Notes under the pieces: model-generated | The model's input: the letters and a program-made list of their open reading frames with translations, nothing else | Databases searched by the model: none | Told to the model about the DNA's origin: nothing | Position numbers and translations under genes: made by a program | From: Shewanella sp. SR44-3 | Lineage (GTDB): Bacteria; Pseudomonadota; Gammaproteobacteria; Enterobacterales; Shewanellaceae | Assembly: GCF_014163735.1 (NCBI RefSeq) | Contig: NZ_JACJDV010000002.1 | Span: forward strand, 124,001-188,000 | Direction of reading: 5' to 3' | DNA: 64,000 nucleotides | Part shown: piece by piece, positions 9,620-18,842 of the stretch | How positions within the stretch are numbered: the first letter of the stretch is position 1 | How the letters are laid out: each line of letters opens with the position of its first letter

Positions 9620-10726
9620 TTACGCTTCTGGTATGGTAAATCTAGCAACGCGGCCATCTAAATATTCACTGATATCAACTTGCTCACCATTAAAGGACAA
9701 GCTCACAAATTTAGGCGCGCCTATGATTAAGCTAAATGGTGCTTTACCCGCTACCTGAATAGTACGTCCAGAAGCTTTTACGCCATCTATTAACACTTTA
9801 CCAGTGCTATCAACCACTTTCATCCAGCTGTCACCGCTGAGTTCAACACTCAGCTTGTCGCCGTCACCAAGTGATACTGCACTTGGCTGACTATCGGCGA
9901 CACTAGCGTTTTGAGGGTCGACTTGAACAGCCGCTATTTCATTGCTGTTTATTAAAGTTTGCACAGCTGGTGCTTGCGATGCACTTTCTGAAGGGACGTC
10001 TGCTGCTTGAGTTGTTTCAGCTTGAGTCGCCACAGCATTAACATTGCCGTTAGCTGCGCCAGAGCCAGCATTCGGTGCAGTTTTTATGGGGTCAGCGCCT
10101 GTTTGTTCAGCAGCTAACGATTCATTAGTCACTGGCGCAGCATCAATTTGGCTGGCATCAAGGTCAACACCATCATGTTCTAATTCAGGTATAGATTGCG
10201 CTAACTGGCTAATTTCAAAAGCTTCTAATGCTTGTTCTTGCTCTGTTGCTGCCACTTCTTCCATGCTCGGCTGAGAGACATCCACATCACTTAACAATGA
10301 TGATTTCTGTACCCACCACAGCACTAACAACGCCAGTAAAGTGAACACCAGCACATAAGTGAACATCAGCAAACGTTTATCACGGGCTTGTTTGGTGGTC
10401 TTACGAGAAAAACTCTGCATACTTGGCGCCACTTCCTGAGGAAGCTGCGCAATAAGGCAGGTTTTAATTAATTCAATATCGGCATCGATGAAACGCGCAT
10501 AGTTTTTGACATAGCCTCGAACATAAGTCATCGAAGACATAGCATCAAACTTATCGTTTTCAAGGTCGGTAATAATACCTGGTCTAAGATGCAGCTGTAT
10601 CGCCACTTCTTGAATGCTTAATCCTTTACCTTCTCGGGCCTTGCGTAACACAGCACCGACCGTAGTGATATCCGAAGATGGGTCTACTTGCTTTAGGGGA
10701 TTTAAATCCAATTCATTATTTGTCAT
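9620..10726 (-). CDS. rodZ: Cytoskeletal protein RodZ
   Basis: Inner-membrane protein that links MreB to the cell-wall elongation machinery. 368 residues: an N-terminal helix-turn-helix at about 20-90 (LRKAREGKGLSIQEVAIQLHL), a membrane helix at about 118-140 (LLMFTYVLVFTLLALLVLWW), a low-complexity Ala/Gln/Ser-rich periplasmic linker and a C-terminal DUF4115 beta domain (GDSWMKVVDSTGKVLIDG). Its start codon overlaps the end of pilW by one base, implying translational coupling. Confidence 0.94.
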   Translation of the reverse strand: MTNNELDLNPLKQVDPSSDITTVGAVLRKAREGKGLSIQEVAIQLHLRPGIITDLENDKFDAMSSMTYVRGYVKNYARFIDADIELIKTCLIAQLPQEVAPSMQSFSRKTTKQARDKRLLMFTYVLVFTLLALLVLWWVQKSSLLSDVDVSQPSMEEVAATEQEQALEAFEISQLAQSIPELEHDGVDLDASQIDAAPVTNESLAAEQTGADPIKTAPNAGSGAANGNVNAVATQAETTQAADVPSESASQAPAVQTLINSNEIAAVQVDPQNASVADSQPSAVSLGDGDKLSVELSGDSWMKVVDSTGKVLIDGVKASGRTIQVAGKAPFSLIIGAPKFVSLSFNGEQVDISEYLDGRVARFTIPEA

Positions 10727-11508
10727 TACTGCAAATTAGCTCTGTATTCTTGTGCTTGGGTGGATGCTGGGAACTTGGCCAATAATACTATGCCAAATCG
10801 TTTAGCAGCGTCGATGTCACTGACGGCCTGCTCAATTTTAATGCCTAAAGCCAAACTTTGAGGCGATTCATTAACTACCTTATGATAAAGCGCTAATTGC
10901 TCGCGCGCCATAGCATAATCACCATTGAGTAAGGCTAATTCAGTTAATTCTAATAAGGCGACTTCGCGTCTTGGATCATACTGTAACGCTATCTTAAAAT
11001 ACTGTCGCGCTTTTTCGAGTTTTCCCGCAGCTCGACTACATAAACCTAGGTTTTCATAACTGGATGCTGTGCGAGTGTACTTGGGAGTATTGATTGCAGC
11101 CAACAACATGGTTTCTGATTCAGGGTACTTCTTTTGTTGACACAGAAACACCCCAAAATTGTTCTTAGCATCCCCAGTGGAGTCAGAGGCGTTGATAGCA
11201 GTTTGATAGGCATCCTCAGTACGAATAAGATCGCCAACAGTTTGATAATAATAAGCAAGAGCTACATATACATCACTGTGCTCTGGAGCATACTCAACGG
11301 CTTTATCAAGGTTATATTTAGCTTGCTCTGGATTGCCACGATTAAGATAAGTTAGCCCCAACTGCATGCGTTCACGAGCGGCGGCCAGTTTATCTAGCTT
11401 ACGCTCAGAAACCTGAACATCAGTACCGCGATAAGTACTTTCAGTAATACACCCTGTCATCAACGACAAGGTGGCAATGACAAGGCAAACCTTCTGTAAT
11501 TTGTACAT
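10726..11508 (-). CDS. pilW: Type IV pilus biogenesis/stability lipoprotein PilW (PilF)
   Basis: Outer-membrane TPR lipoprotein (pilotin) for type IV pilus secretin assembly. 260 residues. N-terminal lipobox LMTGCITE, with the lipid cysteine at about residue 20, then about five tetratricopeptide repeats (for example AARERMQLGLTYLNRGNPEQ and SDVYVALAYYYQTVGD). The rlmN-pilW-rodZ order is the conserved one, with 35 bp to rlmN and a one-base overlap with rodZ. Confidence 0.93.
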   Translation of the reverse strand: MYKLQKVCLVIATLSLMTGCITESTYRGTDVQVSERKLDKLAAARERMQLGLTYLNRGNPEQAKYNLDKAVEYAPEHSDVYVALAYYYQTVGDLIRTEDAYQTAINASDSTGDAKNNFGVFLCQQKKYPESETMLLAAINTPKYTRTASSYENLGLCSRAAGKLEKARQYFKIALQYDPRREVALLELTELALLNGDYAMAREQLALYHKVVNESPQSLALGIKIEQAVSDIDAAKRFGIVLLAKFPASTQAQEYRANLQ

Positions 11509-11543
11509 AATGTTTCAGCCTATTAGTTCGAGCAAACAAAGAG

Positions 11544-12665
11544 TTAATCCATTGTGACCGAAATTTGGTTCTCTTGCATGCGTTTTTTTGCTAAACGCTT
11601 AGTTCTATCACGAATATCGCCAGCTAATTGACCACAAGCAGCGTCAATATCATCACCGCGAGTCTTACGCACGATAACCGTAAAGCCGTACTCCATCAGC
11701 ACCTTTGAGAATCTGTCGATGCGAGAGTTAGAAGAACGACCATAAGGTGAGCCTGGATAAGGGTTAAACGGAATTAAATTCACCTTACATGGAGTGTCTT
11801 TCATTAATTTAGCCAACTCATGGGCTTGCTCTGTACTGTCATTGATATGATCAAGCATCACATATTCCACAGTTACTCGGCCGCGGTTTGCGTTAGATTT
11901 AGCAATATAACGACGAATGCCCGCTAAAAACTCAGCCAGTGGATATTTCTTATTCACAGGCACTAAAATATCACGCAGTTCATCATTGGGGGCATGGATG
12001 CTTACAGCTAATGCCACATCGATAGAATCGCCTAATATATCCAATGCAGGTACTACACCTGAAGTCGATAAGGTGACACGGCGCTTAGACAAGCTAAAGC
12101 CGAAATCATCTAACATGATATCCATCGCTGGGATCACGTTTTTCAGGTTAAGTAAAGGCTCGCCCATGCCCATCATCACTACGTTTGTAATTGGGCGCTC
12201 ACCTGTGGCTTTAACAAAGCCTAAGAATTGAGCAACACGCCAAATTTGACCAACGATTTCCGATACGGTTAAGTTACGATTAAAGCCTTGCTGACCCGTT
12301 GAGCAGAAGGTACATTCTAGGGCACAACCGACTTGAGAAGATACACATAGGGTGGCCCTGTCATCTTCTGGAATGTACACAGTTTCGACTTCTTGGCCTT
12401 GCCCCACATTAATAGCAAATTTGATGGTGCCATCTGCAGACTTTTGGAAACTAGCAATTTCAGGCGCCACAATTACGCAACGCTCGGCTAATTTTGAGCG
12501 CAATACTTTGTTGATGTTAGTCATTTCTTCGAAATTACTGACACCAAAATGATAAATCCATTTCATTAGCTGATCAGCACGAAACGGCTTTTCACCCATT
12601 TCAGTGAATAAAGCTCGTAATCCTTTTCGATCAAGATCTAATAAATTGATTTTCTTTTCGCTCAT
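11544..12665 (-). CDS. rlmN: Dual-specificity rRNA/tRNA methyltransferase RlmN
   Basis: Radical SAM enzyme that makes m2A at 23S rRNA A2503 and tRNA A37. 373 residues. The cluster-binding CxxxCxxC is in [23 protein letters not shown] and a C-terminal segment holding the second catalytic cysteine region (DIDAACGQL) are present. First gene of the minus-strand housekeeping run. The region upstream (12666-12952) should contain its promoter; no clear box was recognised. Confidence 0.97.
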   Translation of the reverse strand: MSEKKINLLDLDRKGLRALFTEMGEKPFRADQLMKWIYHFGVSNFEEMTNINKVLRSKLAERCVIVAPEIASFQKSADGTIKFAINVGQGQEVETVYIPEDDRATLCVSSQVGCALECTFCSTGQQGFNRNLTVSEIVGQIWRVAQFLGFVKATGERPITNVVMMGMGEPLLNLKNVIPAMDIMLDDFGFSLSKRRVTLSTSGVVPALDILGDSIDVALAVSIHAPNDELRDILVPVNKKYPLAEFLAGIRRYIAKSNANRGRVTVEYVMLDHINDSTEQAHELAKLMKDTPCKVNLIPFNPYPGSPYGRSSNSRIDRFSKVLMEYGFTVIVRKTRGDDIDAACGQLAGDIRDRTKRLAKKRMQENQISVTMD

Positions 12666-12952
12666 CTTGCCTAACCTCTAACGCCAAAACCTGTAACAGG
12701 GCGGCGAATTATACAGATGCTGGCTTAGATTAGCTAGGGTCAGTTGTTCTTTATTGGTTAAAAATCATTCGAGACTTGGTCGTTTATTCTTTATTTAAAT
12801 GTCAGCGTACAACGTGAGTGTGAAGCCCGGTAACACAGCACTGCGGGTAGAATTATTAGCATCAATGCTTGAGGCTTCACCTGTTAATCGCAAAAGTGTT
12901 AGGATCAGGCTTAGTACAACCAGATACCATAGGCACAGGATAGGACATCAGA

Positions 12953-14695
12953 TTGAACATTCGTTATACGTTAAGCCTTGCTCACATCAATGATACGCAC
13001 TCAAACTTTGAAGCCAGTACAGTTCAATTTTCTTTAGAGCATCAAGGATGCCAATATAAAATCAATACAAAATCAGGTGGGTACGCTAGGCTGTCATTTC
13101 AAATTAGCCAAGCAAGACTCGCAGCCCAAGAAAATACCATGCCGTTTTTATTTCTCCATGCTGGAGACAGTTTTCAAGGCACCCTGTATTTTAGGGAGTT
13201 TCAAGGCTCAGCCAATGCCCATTTATTAAATTTACTTGCCCCTGATGCCATGGTGCTAGGTAATCATGAAATTGATGCAGGCAATGGCCCAGTACAAGCT
13301 TTTTTAAACCGCATTGAATTTCCATTGCTGGCAGGCAATATGGATTTAAGTCAGGAAGAATTAACTAAGCCAGGCCGACTAGCAGGTCACCCTATGCTGT
13401 ATGACTATGATGCCAAGCTCAAGCTTGCAAAGGTTATTCTCAAGCCATTTCACGATACTCAGCTTGCCATTATCGGAATAACGTTAGATCAGATGGCCCT
13501 CATTGCCCGCCCAGATCCTGACACTCATTTTGTTGATGCCATAGCAACCACAGCACGCACCGTGGCTCATTTAAAAGCCCAAGGTATACACCACATTGTA
13601 GTACTTAGCCACTTAGGTCTAGATCAAGATAGAGAGCTTGCCAATAGCGTGCCCGGAATAAGCTTAATTGTCGGCGGTCACTCCCATACATTGCAAGGTG
13701 ACTTTAACGCACTTGGTTTAAGCCAACTTGCCTATGGAGAACGTCAAGGTGGTACTGCCATAGTCCATGCGGGAAAATACGCAGAAACCTTAGGCCTTGC
13801 TAACATTGAGTTTGATCAAGCAGGCAAGCTATTAAGCCTTACTGGTAATAACTTTTTTATGCTGGGGGATGAACTTACGATAACAAGCGCGACTGACAAA
13901 GCCGTGCCTAGGCAAGTTGAAAAGCGACTTTCAGAGCAACTTAGGCTGCACCCAGGAATACTCAATAGTGAGCAAGATGATGCTCTTGAACATATTATTC
14001 AGACACAATACCGTCCAGCCTTGGATGCATTAGAATCTCAAGTTTTGGGGCAGATCCCACGAGATTTTGTCCATACTCGCCTACCCAGTCGCCATCACCC
14101 TCACGGCAGCGAAATTGCCCCTTGGATCAGTCGCAGTATGTATAAAATGGCCAAAAAGCAACTGCCTGAGTTAGATTTCTCCCTGCACAATGCTGGCGGA
14201 GTCCGTCAGTCCTTACCCAAAGGGCAAATAACCATGGCAGATGTACTTGGGCGAATTTTACCCTTCGAACTGCCTTTAGTGGCTTATCAGATAAAAGGCC
14301 GCCACCTTTTTGAGGTGTTGGAAAACTGTATCAATGCGGCAACCAATAATGGGGCAACTGGCACAGGTGCGGGCAGCTTCCCTTATCCCTATGGCATTCG
14401 CTATTTTTATGATGGCACTCAGGCTTTGGGGCAACGTATCACTAAAATTGAACTGCATAAGCAAGGACATTGGCAAGATATTTCAGCAGATGAGCACTAT
14501 ACTGGTGTGTCTACAGCTTACACTGCATCAGGCAAGGAAGGGTACCATGGGCTATTAAATGCCTTGTGGTTCAAACCGCTACCTAAAACAACCTTGCCGG
14601 AAGCCTTTGTAGATTTTATGGGTAATCATGGGCATTTATTAACTGAAACATTAACCCCAAATGTGTACTACATCAGGCATATTCATAAAGGTTAA
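12953..14695 (+). CDS. Bifunctional metallophosphatase/5'-nucleotidase family protein
   Basis: UshA/CpdB-like two-domain hydrolase, 580 residues. Metal-binding motifs are in order: LAHINDTHSNFE, HAGDSFQGT, LGNHEIDAG, SHLGLDQD and GGHSHT; the C-terminal nucleotidase domain has HNAGGVRQSLPKGQ and LPFELPLV. The start is TTG at 12953: an in-frame TAG at 12941 excludes longer forms and a GGATAGGA ribosome site fits. No signal peptide is visible, unlike periplasmic UshA, so the enzyme may be cytoplasmic. The substrate is likely a nucleotide or sugar nucleotide but cannot be named. The next gene begins 4 bp downstream. Confidence 0.88.
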   Translation: MNIRYTLSLAHINDTHSNFEASTVQFSLEHQGCQYKINTKSGGYARLSFQISQARLAAQENTMPFLFLHAGDSFQGTLYFREFQGSANAHLLNLLAPDAMVLGNHEIDAGNGPVQAFLNRIEFPLLAGNMDLSQEELTKPGRLAGHPMLYDYDAKLKLAKVILKPFHDTQLAIIGITLDQMALIARPDPDTHFVDAIATTARTVAHLKAQGIHHIVVLSHLGLDQDRELANSVPGISLIVGGHSHTLQGDFNALGLSQLAYGERQGGTAIVHAGKYAETLGLANIEFDQAGKLLSLTGNNFFMLGDELTITSATDKAVPRQVEKRLSEQLRLHPGILNSEQDDALEHIIQTQYRPALDALESQVLGQIPRDFVHTRLPSRHHPHGSEIAPWISRSMYKMAKKQLPELDFSLHNAGGVRQSLPKGQITMADVLGRILPFELPLVAYQIKGRHLFEVLENCINAATNNGATGTGAGSFPYPYGIRYFYDGTQALGQRITKIELHKQGHWQDISADEHYTGVSTAYTASGKEGYHGLLNALWFKPLPKTTLPEAFVDFMGNHGHLLTETLTPNVYYIRHIHKG

Positions 14696-14699
14696 AGTT

Positions 14700-15293
14700 A
14701 TGCCAGACATATACCCTAAAGCAAAAAACCAAGATCAAACACAGCTCTATTATCAATTAGTTGACTATACCCCCAGCGATGCTGCGGGGGTAAGTTCGCT
14801 ATTTCACTTAGCCGTCAGTAACATCTCTCATCCAAGGTACAATCAAGCTCAGCTACTGGCTTGGTCGCAAGCTCCCCGCTCGACTCGGCATTGGCGCAAT
14901 CAATTACAATACGCTAAAACTTGGTTGGTGATAGCTAACAATCCAAATGAGTCGCTGCAGGAACCACTCAAAGGAGTCGCTAATGGGGATGATGGGCGGA
15001 AGTTGATTGGTGTTATCAGTTTAGAAACCCAATTTAAACACCAAGGCTATATCAGCCATTTATATGTGACACCTGAAGCGCAAGGGCAAGGCGTAGGCCG
15101 CCAGCTGTTATTAAATGCTGAATACTGGGCGTTAGAGCAAAATTATAGCCAGCTCAGCACTGATGCCTCTTATGTCTCTAAAGCACTTTTCGAGCGTCAC
15201 GGATTTAGCCATCAAGGCAAAAGCTTTCAACATAAACTTGGCCAAGTGCTCACGGGTTTTCACATGACCAAAGCACTTGCTGTTCCTATCTAG
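14700..15293 (+). CDS. GNAT family N-acetyltransferase
   Basis: Acyl-CoA-dependent N-acetyltransferase fold, about 197 residues. The acetyl-CoA loop is ISHLYVTPEAQGQGVGRQLL at about two thirds of the length, followed by a typical ALFERHGFSHQGKS end. The chosen ATG at 14700 lies 4 bp after the nucleotidase stop codon with AAAGG upstream; an earlier in-frame ATG at 14661 is inside the upstream gene. The substrate is unknown. Probably cotranscribed with the nucleotidase. Confidence 0.85.
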   Translation: MPDIYPKAKNQDQTQLYYQLVDYTPSDAAGVSSLFHLAVSNISHPRYNQAQLLAWSQAPRSTRHWRNQLQYAKTWLVIANNPNESLQEPLKGVANGDDGRKLIGVISLETQFKHQGYISHLYVTPEAQGQGVGRQLLLNAEYWALEQNYSQLSTDASYVSKALFERHGFSHQGKSFQHKLGQVLTGFHMTKALAVPI

Positions 15294-15345
15294 TTCCGAC
15301 CTATTTAGACCCTAGCGACTCACTTAGTCAATGGATGCTGTAGAA

Positions 15346-15558
15346 TTACTTCTTTAACAGCGGCATCAGCATGGTTTCTAAGCCATTAAGTTTCACTTCA
15401 TACATCAGGGCTAACTGCTGTCCTAATTTACCTTGTGGGAAACCATTACTATGGAACCAGACTAAATAAGGTTCAGGTAACATCAGCAATTTTCGCCCTG
15501 CGTATTTACCAAAAGGCATGGTTTGATTAATCGCTTCAATCAATTGCTCTTGCTGCAC
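15346..15558 (-). CDS. DUF3820 family protein
   Basis: 70-residue protein matching the DUF3820 pattern end to end: MPFGKYAGRKLLMLPEPYL, WFHSNGFPQGKLGQQL and YEVKLNGLETMLMPLLKK. Small, basic and probably cytoplasmic. Related domains occur in exonuclease-like proteins, but function is unknown. Convergent with the GNAT gene. Confidence 0.8.
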   Translation of the reverse strand: MQQEQLIEAINQTMPFGKYAGRKLLMLPEPYLVWFHSNGFPQGKLGQQLALMYEVKLNGLETMLMPLLKK

Positions 15559-15634
15559 TTTATTTTACTCCACGCTTGAAATTCAACCGATTGTACCCAA
15601 TAACCTTATCTAAGATACAGTTTCTAGGATAATA

Positions 15635-16459
15635 ATGCTGGCCATCACACTATTAGTTATCTCAGCCTTTGGGGCCATATTTTGGATAACCAGCCAAAAC
15701 TGGCGTTCAGGTCTTAGGCGAGCGAAGATTAAATCCCAAGCGTTTCCTAAAGCATGGCGGCAAGTTTTAAAATCGCGTTTTCCTTATTTCAAAGCCATGC
15801 CAGCGGATTTACAGCTACAGTTAAAAAAACACATTCAGGTTTTTATCGCCGAAAAAGAATTTGTTGGCTGTGACGGCTTTAGGATTACCGATGAAGTTAA
15901 GGTGACGATTGCAGCCCAAGCTTGCCTATTGCTGTTAAACCGAAACACGGATTACTACCCTAAACTCAAGCAAATTTTAGTCTACCCCAACGCTTTTATT
16001 ATGGAGCAAAATCAAACTGATTTTGCAGGGGTTGAGTCACGCAAACGCCAAGTTTTACTGGGCCAATCTTGGGAATTGGGCAAAGTGGTATTGTCCTGGA
16101 ACAGCACTTTAGAGGGCGCCGCAGATCCAACTGACGGCGCTAACGTGGTTATCCATGAGTTTGCCCACCAGCTTGATCAAGAAAACGGCATGGCAAATGG
16201 CGCCCCAATACTTGGAGATATCAGCGCTTACCCTAAATGGTCAGAAGTATTAAGCCGAGAATTTAACCAGCTGCAATATGCTGCCCAGCATCAGCTCCCG
16301 TCATTATTTGACTATTATGGCGCCACCAATCCCGGTGAATTTTTTGCCGTAATAAGTGAAGTGTTTTTTGAGCGCCCAGCTGATTTTTCTTTCTCACACC
16401 CAAGGCTTTATCATGAGCTCAGCCAATTCTATCGACTGGACCCTATAAACTGGCAATAA
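15635..16459 (+). CDS. mtfA: Zinc-dependent peptidase MtfA family (M90)
   Basis: 274 residues. E. coli MtfA (265 residues) is a zinc peptidase that binds the repressor Mlc and thereby affects glucose PTS expression. The HExxH site is in VVIHEFAHQLDQENG, and a downstream glutamate in GEFFAVISEVFFE completes the metal site. Unlike E. coli MtfA it begins with a membrane helix (MLAITLLVISAFGAIFWITS), so it is likely anchored with the catalytic domain in the cytoplasm. Stands alone. Confidence 0.88.
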   Translation: MLAITLLVISAFGAIFWITSQNWRSGLRRAKIKSQAFPKAWRQVLKSRFPYFKAMPADLQLQLKKHIQVFIAEKEFVGCDGFRITDEVKVTIAAQACLLLLNRNTDYYPKLKQILVYPNAFIMEQNQTDFAGVESRKRQVLLGQSWELGKVVLSWNSTLEGAADPTDGANVVIHEFAHQLDQENGMANGAPILGDISAYPKWSEVLSREFNQLQYAAQHQLPSLFDYYGATNPGEFFAVISEVFFERPADFSFSHPRLYHELSQFYRLDPINWQ

Positions 16460-16522
16460 CAATTATTAATATTCGAACAAAACTTAATCGATTAAAAATA
16501 TTTATAAATTAAGGATAACAAT

Positions 16523-17047
16523 ATGACCTCATTATTACACCGCCTCGGCTTTATCGCCGTGATTGTCACGAGTGCCATCGCCTTTGAAGCTCAAGCACAG
16601 GATGCTGGTAATCAAGATCAGAATACCAATAAACAATTAGCCACTAATGGCCTCAGCCAAACCGATAAAATACAGGTGGATACCTTACTAGATAACTTGC
16701 ATCAATCGGCATCGGATGCCGATTGGGACAGCTATTTTTCAAGCTATCATCATGATGCGGTATTTTTGGGGACAGATGCAACTGAGCGCTGGGGGATGCA
16801 ACAATTTAAGCAATATGCGCAGGCAAGCAAAGGTTGGAGTTATCAGTTAAAAAGTAGAAAACTAATCAAAATTAATGACCTTATCGTGTTTGATGAAGCG
16901 CTGCACAGCCCTTCTTATGGTGAAACCCGCGGCACAGGGGCATTAGTGCACACTCAACACGGCTGGAAAGTCGCCCAATATCACCTGACGTTCCCGATCC
17001 CAAATGATAAAGCCAAGCAGATAACCCAATTACTCGCTAAGCCTTAA
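16523..17047 (+). CDS. Secreted SnoaL-like/DUF4440-type protein
   Basis: 174 residues. A signal peptide is visible (LGFIAVIVTSAIAFEAQAQ). The mature part has the NTF2-like fold pattern of SnoaL/DUF4440 proteins: LLDNLHQSASDADWDSYFSSYHHD, FLGTDATERWGMQQF and a C-terminal GTGALVHTQHGWKVAQYHLTF. Such domains bind small ligands or act as non-catalytic modules. The exact role is unknown. An AAGGATAACAAT ribosome region precedes the ATG. Confidence 0.8.
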   Translation: MTSLLHRLGFIAVIVTSAIAFEAQAQDAGNQDQNTNKQLATNGLSQTDKIQVDTLLDNLHQSASDADWDSYFSSYHHDAVFLGTDATERWGMQQFKQYAQASKGWSYQLKSRKLIKINDLIVFDEALHSPSYGETRGTGALVHTQHGWKVAQYHLTFPIPNDKAKQITQLLAKP

Positions 17048-17114
17048 ACGCCCCACTGCGGTTATCACTTCAAAGGAAGCGGCTCGATATCGCTGGCTAT
17101 TCAAACTTAGCGGT

Positions 17115-18584
17115 TTATTTGACCGAAACCGCAAAACAAATATTAGCCAGCTGGGTAAAATGAGTAAAATTATCATAGTCTTGAGATTCAAATGTGCGAC
17201 CGCTGTGGTGCCTGTCTGCATAGAAAACCCCTATAACCCGGCTATCAATGGACACAGGAGCCAAGAAAAACCCTGTTTTTGACAATCTAGCTTTTAATGT
17301 TGGATTAATATTTCTTTGCCATTCTTTTGCATTTGGGTCTTCGACCCAAAAAGGGGTTTTTCGCTCAACACACTGAGAAAAAATACTCTGGGCTTCATCT
17401 AAGCTAATAATAAACTCGCGCTTCATCGCCTCAGCTTCATCTCCCAGCATGATCCTAGGTTGCAGTAACTGGCGGTTAGGGGATAACAACAGCACTCCAC
17501 ACCTATCGACACCGACTCCCGAAAGGATCCCTTCCAGTGCAGTTTGCATCACTTGATTAAAATCAGTTTTAGTCAAAGCGTAACCTGTGAGTTCTCTGAG
17601 TTTTTTAAGCTGAGCCGCAGGATCGCTAGCACGCACCTTCAACGCTTTAGCTTCTTGAGCAACACTGGCAAGCACATCGGCGCTTTTGGGTAGAAACTCA
17701 AGCAACACCTGAGCCCCATAGTCGATAGCTAATCTCTGAGTTGCATTAGTGCAATCCACCACCTTTTGCCGCAACTCACTGACTTCAATATTGAGCATCT
17801 CAGCCCCTTGCTTGAGGCGCTCAGCAAATTCATTAGGATCTGTTACAGGCTCAATGAGCAACTCGGCGAGTTTATCGGCAAGTGCGATGCAGCGGATTTC
17901 AGGGGTACGTTCATCAGGATGAGAAAGGGATTTAAGTAGTACCTCACCTAAACCCCAACTGCGAGCAATATTTTGAGTTAACTGACCGAAAGAAGTCCCT
18001 AAGATGTCACGGACTATGATCTGGGGGTCTTGTTTATCATCACTGTCGCGTATCTTCCAATCTAAGGCATCACAGAAACTACCGCCAATGCTCCAAAATG
18101 CACTCTCACCGATGCGATACAATAAAGAAGCGATAAACACTTCTTCTCGGAGCTTCTCATCATGGCCTGTCATCATCATTCTGGCGAGCATGGCCGCTTG
18201 AAATGATTGCGCCATCAGCTTTAGTAGTCTTTGGTAAACATTAGGACTTAAGTTTTTGTTCTCTAATAAACTACTTAACAGGCGAGCTGTAATGCAGATG
18301 TTTCTTAAGGTATCAAAGCCCAGCATCACAGCGGCGCGGCTGACAGTGGAGACATGATTGATGCCTTTGTTATAAGTGGCGCTATTAGCCACTCTTAAAA
18401 TTCTTGAGGTGAGCGCATTATCATGCATCACGCTACGGCCTAAAATAGCCAGTGAAGACACATCATCCTTTGCAAGTTTTTCCAATTCGCGCACTGTAGA
18501 GCATAGGGCAGGCATTTCTTGATCGCTAATGCGTTTTGTCCAGTAATCTGCGCCCTTATGAATGGGGGAGGACGATTTCAACAA
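17115..18584 (-). CDS. HDOD-GAF domain signalling protein
   Basis: 489 residues. The N-terminal half is an HDOD domain (LAKDDVSSLAILGRSVMHD, ILRVANSATYNKG, SRAAVMLGFDTLRNIC), a degenerate HD-superfamily module used in signalling. The C-terminal part (about 325-489) is GAF-like (LEGILSGVGVDRCGVLLL, IGVFYADRHHSG). No membrane segments. Probably a cytoplasmic regulator in motility or nucleotide second-messenger circuits; partners are unknown. Encoded alone, with strong terminators upstream separating it from aceBA. Confidence 0.88.
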   Translation of the reverse strand: MLKSSSPIHKGADYWTKRISDQEMPALCSTVRELEKLAKDDVSSLAILGRSVMHDNALTSRILRVANSATYNKGINHVSTVSRAAVMLGFDTLRNICITARLLSSLLENKNLSPNVYQRLLKLMAQSFQAAMLARMMMTGHDEKLREEVFIASLLYRIGESAFWSIGGSFCDALDWKIRDSDDKQDPQIIVRDILGTSFGQLTQNIARSWGLGEVLLKSLSHPDERTPEIRCIALADKLAELLIEPVTDPNEFAERLKQGAEMLNIEVSELRQKVVDCTNATQRLAIDYGAQVLLEFLPKSADVLASVAQEAKALKVRASDPAAQLKKLRELTGYALTKTDFNQVMQTALEGILSGVGVDRCGVLLLSPNRQLLQPRIMLGDEAEAMKREFIISLDEAQSIFSQCVERKTPFWVEDPNAKEWQRNINPTLKARLSKTGFFLAPVSIDSRVIGVFYADRHHSGRTFESQDYDNFTHFTQLANICFAVSVK

Positions 18585-18664
18585 TGGTCGCCTTAAGCAT
18601 GAAGTGGGTTGTATCAGTATAGGGGGCGAACACTAAAGTGTTGGGATTTTTATGCTGGTTAGTA

Positions 18665-18712
18665 AAAAAACGGCTCTAGAATTCAAATCCATTGAATATC
18701 ACCACAGAGCCG
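18665..18712 (-). terminator. Second terminator downstream of aceBA
   Basis: CGGCTCT (18671) pairs with AGAGCCG (18706), with a nested ATTCAA/TTGAAT stem, and a run of seven T follows on the minus strand. It lies about 75 bp beyond the first aceA terminator. Confidence 0.75.
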
Positions 18713-18783
18713 CCGACTCAGTGCTTTGTTTGGGTATACTCGGGCGGGAAGAATCGCCAAGGTAACAGAGCCAAGTCAGAAGA

Positions 18784-18824
18784 TAAAAAATCCCATCTCG
18801 TCCGTAGGCAAACGAGATGGGATT
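18784..18824 (-). terminator. Intrinsic terminator of aceBA
   Basis: A perfect 12-bp stem ATCCCATCTCGT/ACGAGATGGGAT with a 10-base loop is followed on the minus strand by six T. It lies about 20 bp past the aceA stop codon. Confidence 0.9.
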
Positions 18825-18842
18825 AAGCTAATTAACGCTTAA

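Noticed and set aside
12799..12993. 64-residue plus-strand open frame before the nucleotidase gene
   Set aside because: It runs into the nucleotidase coding region in another frame and has no ribosome site.
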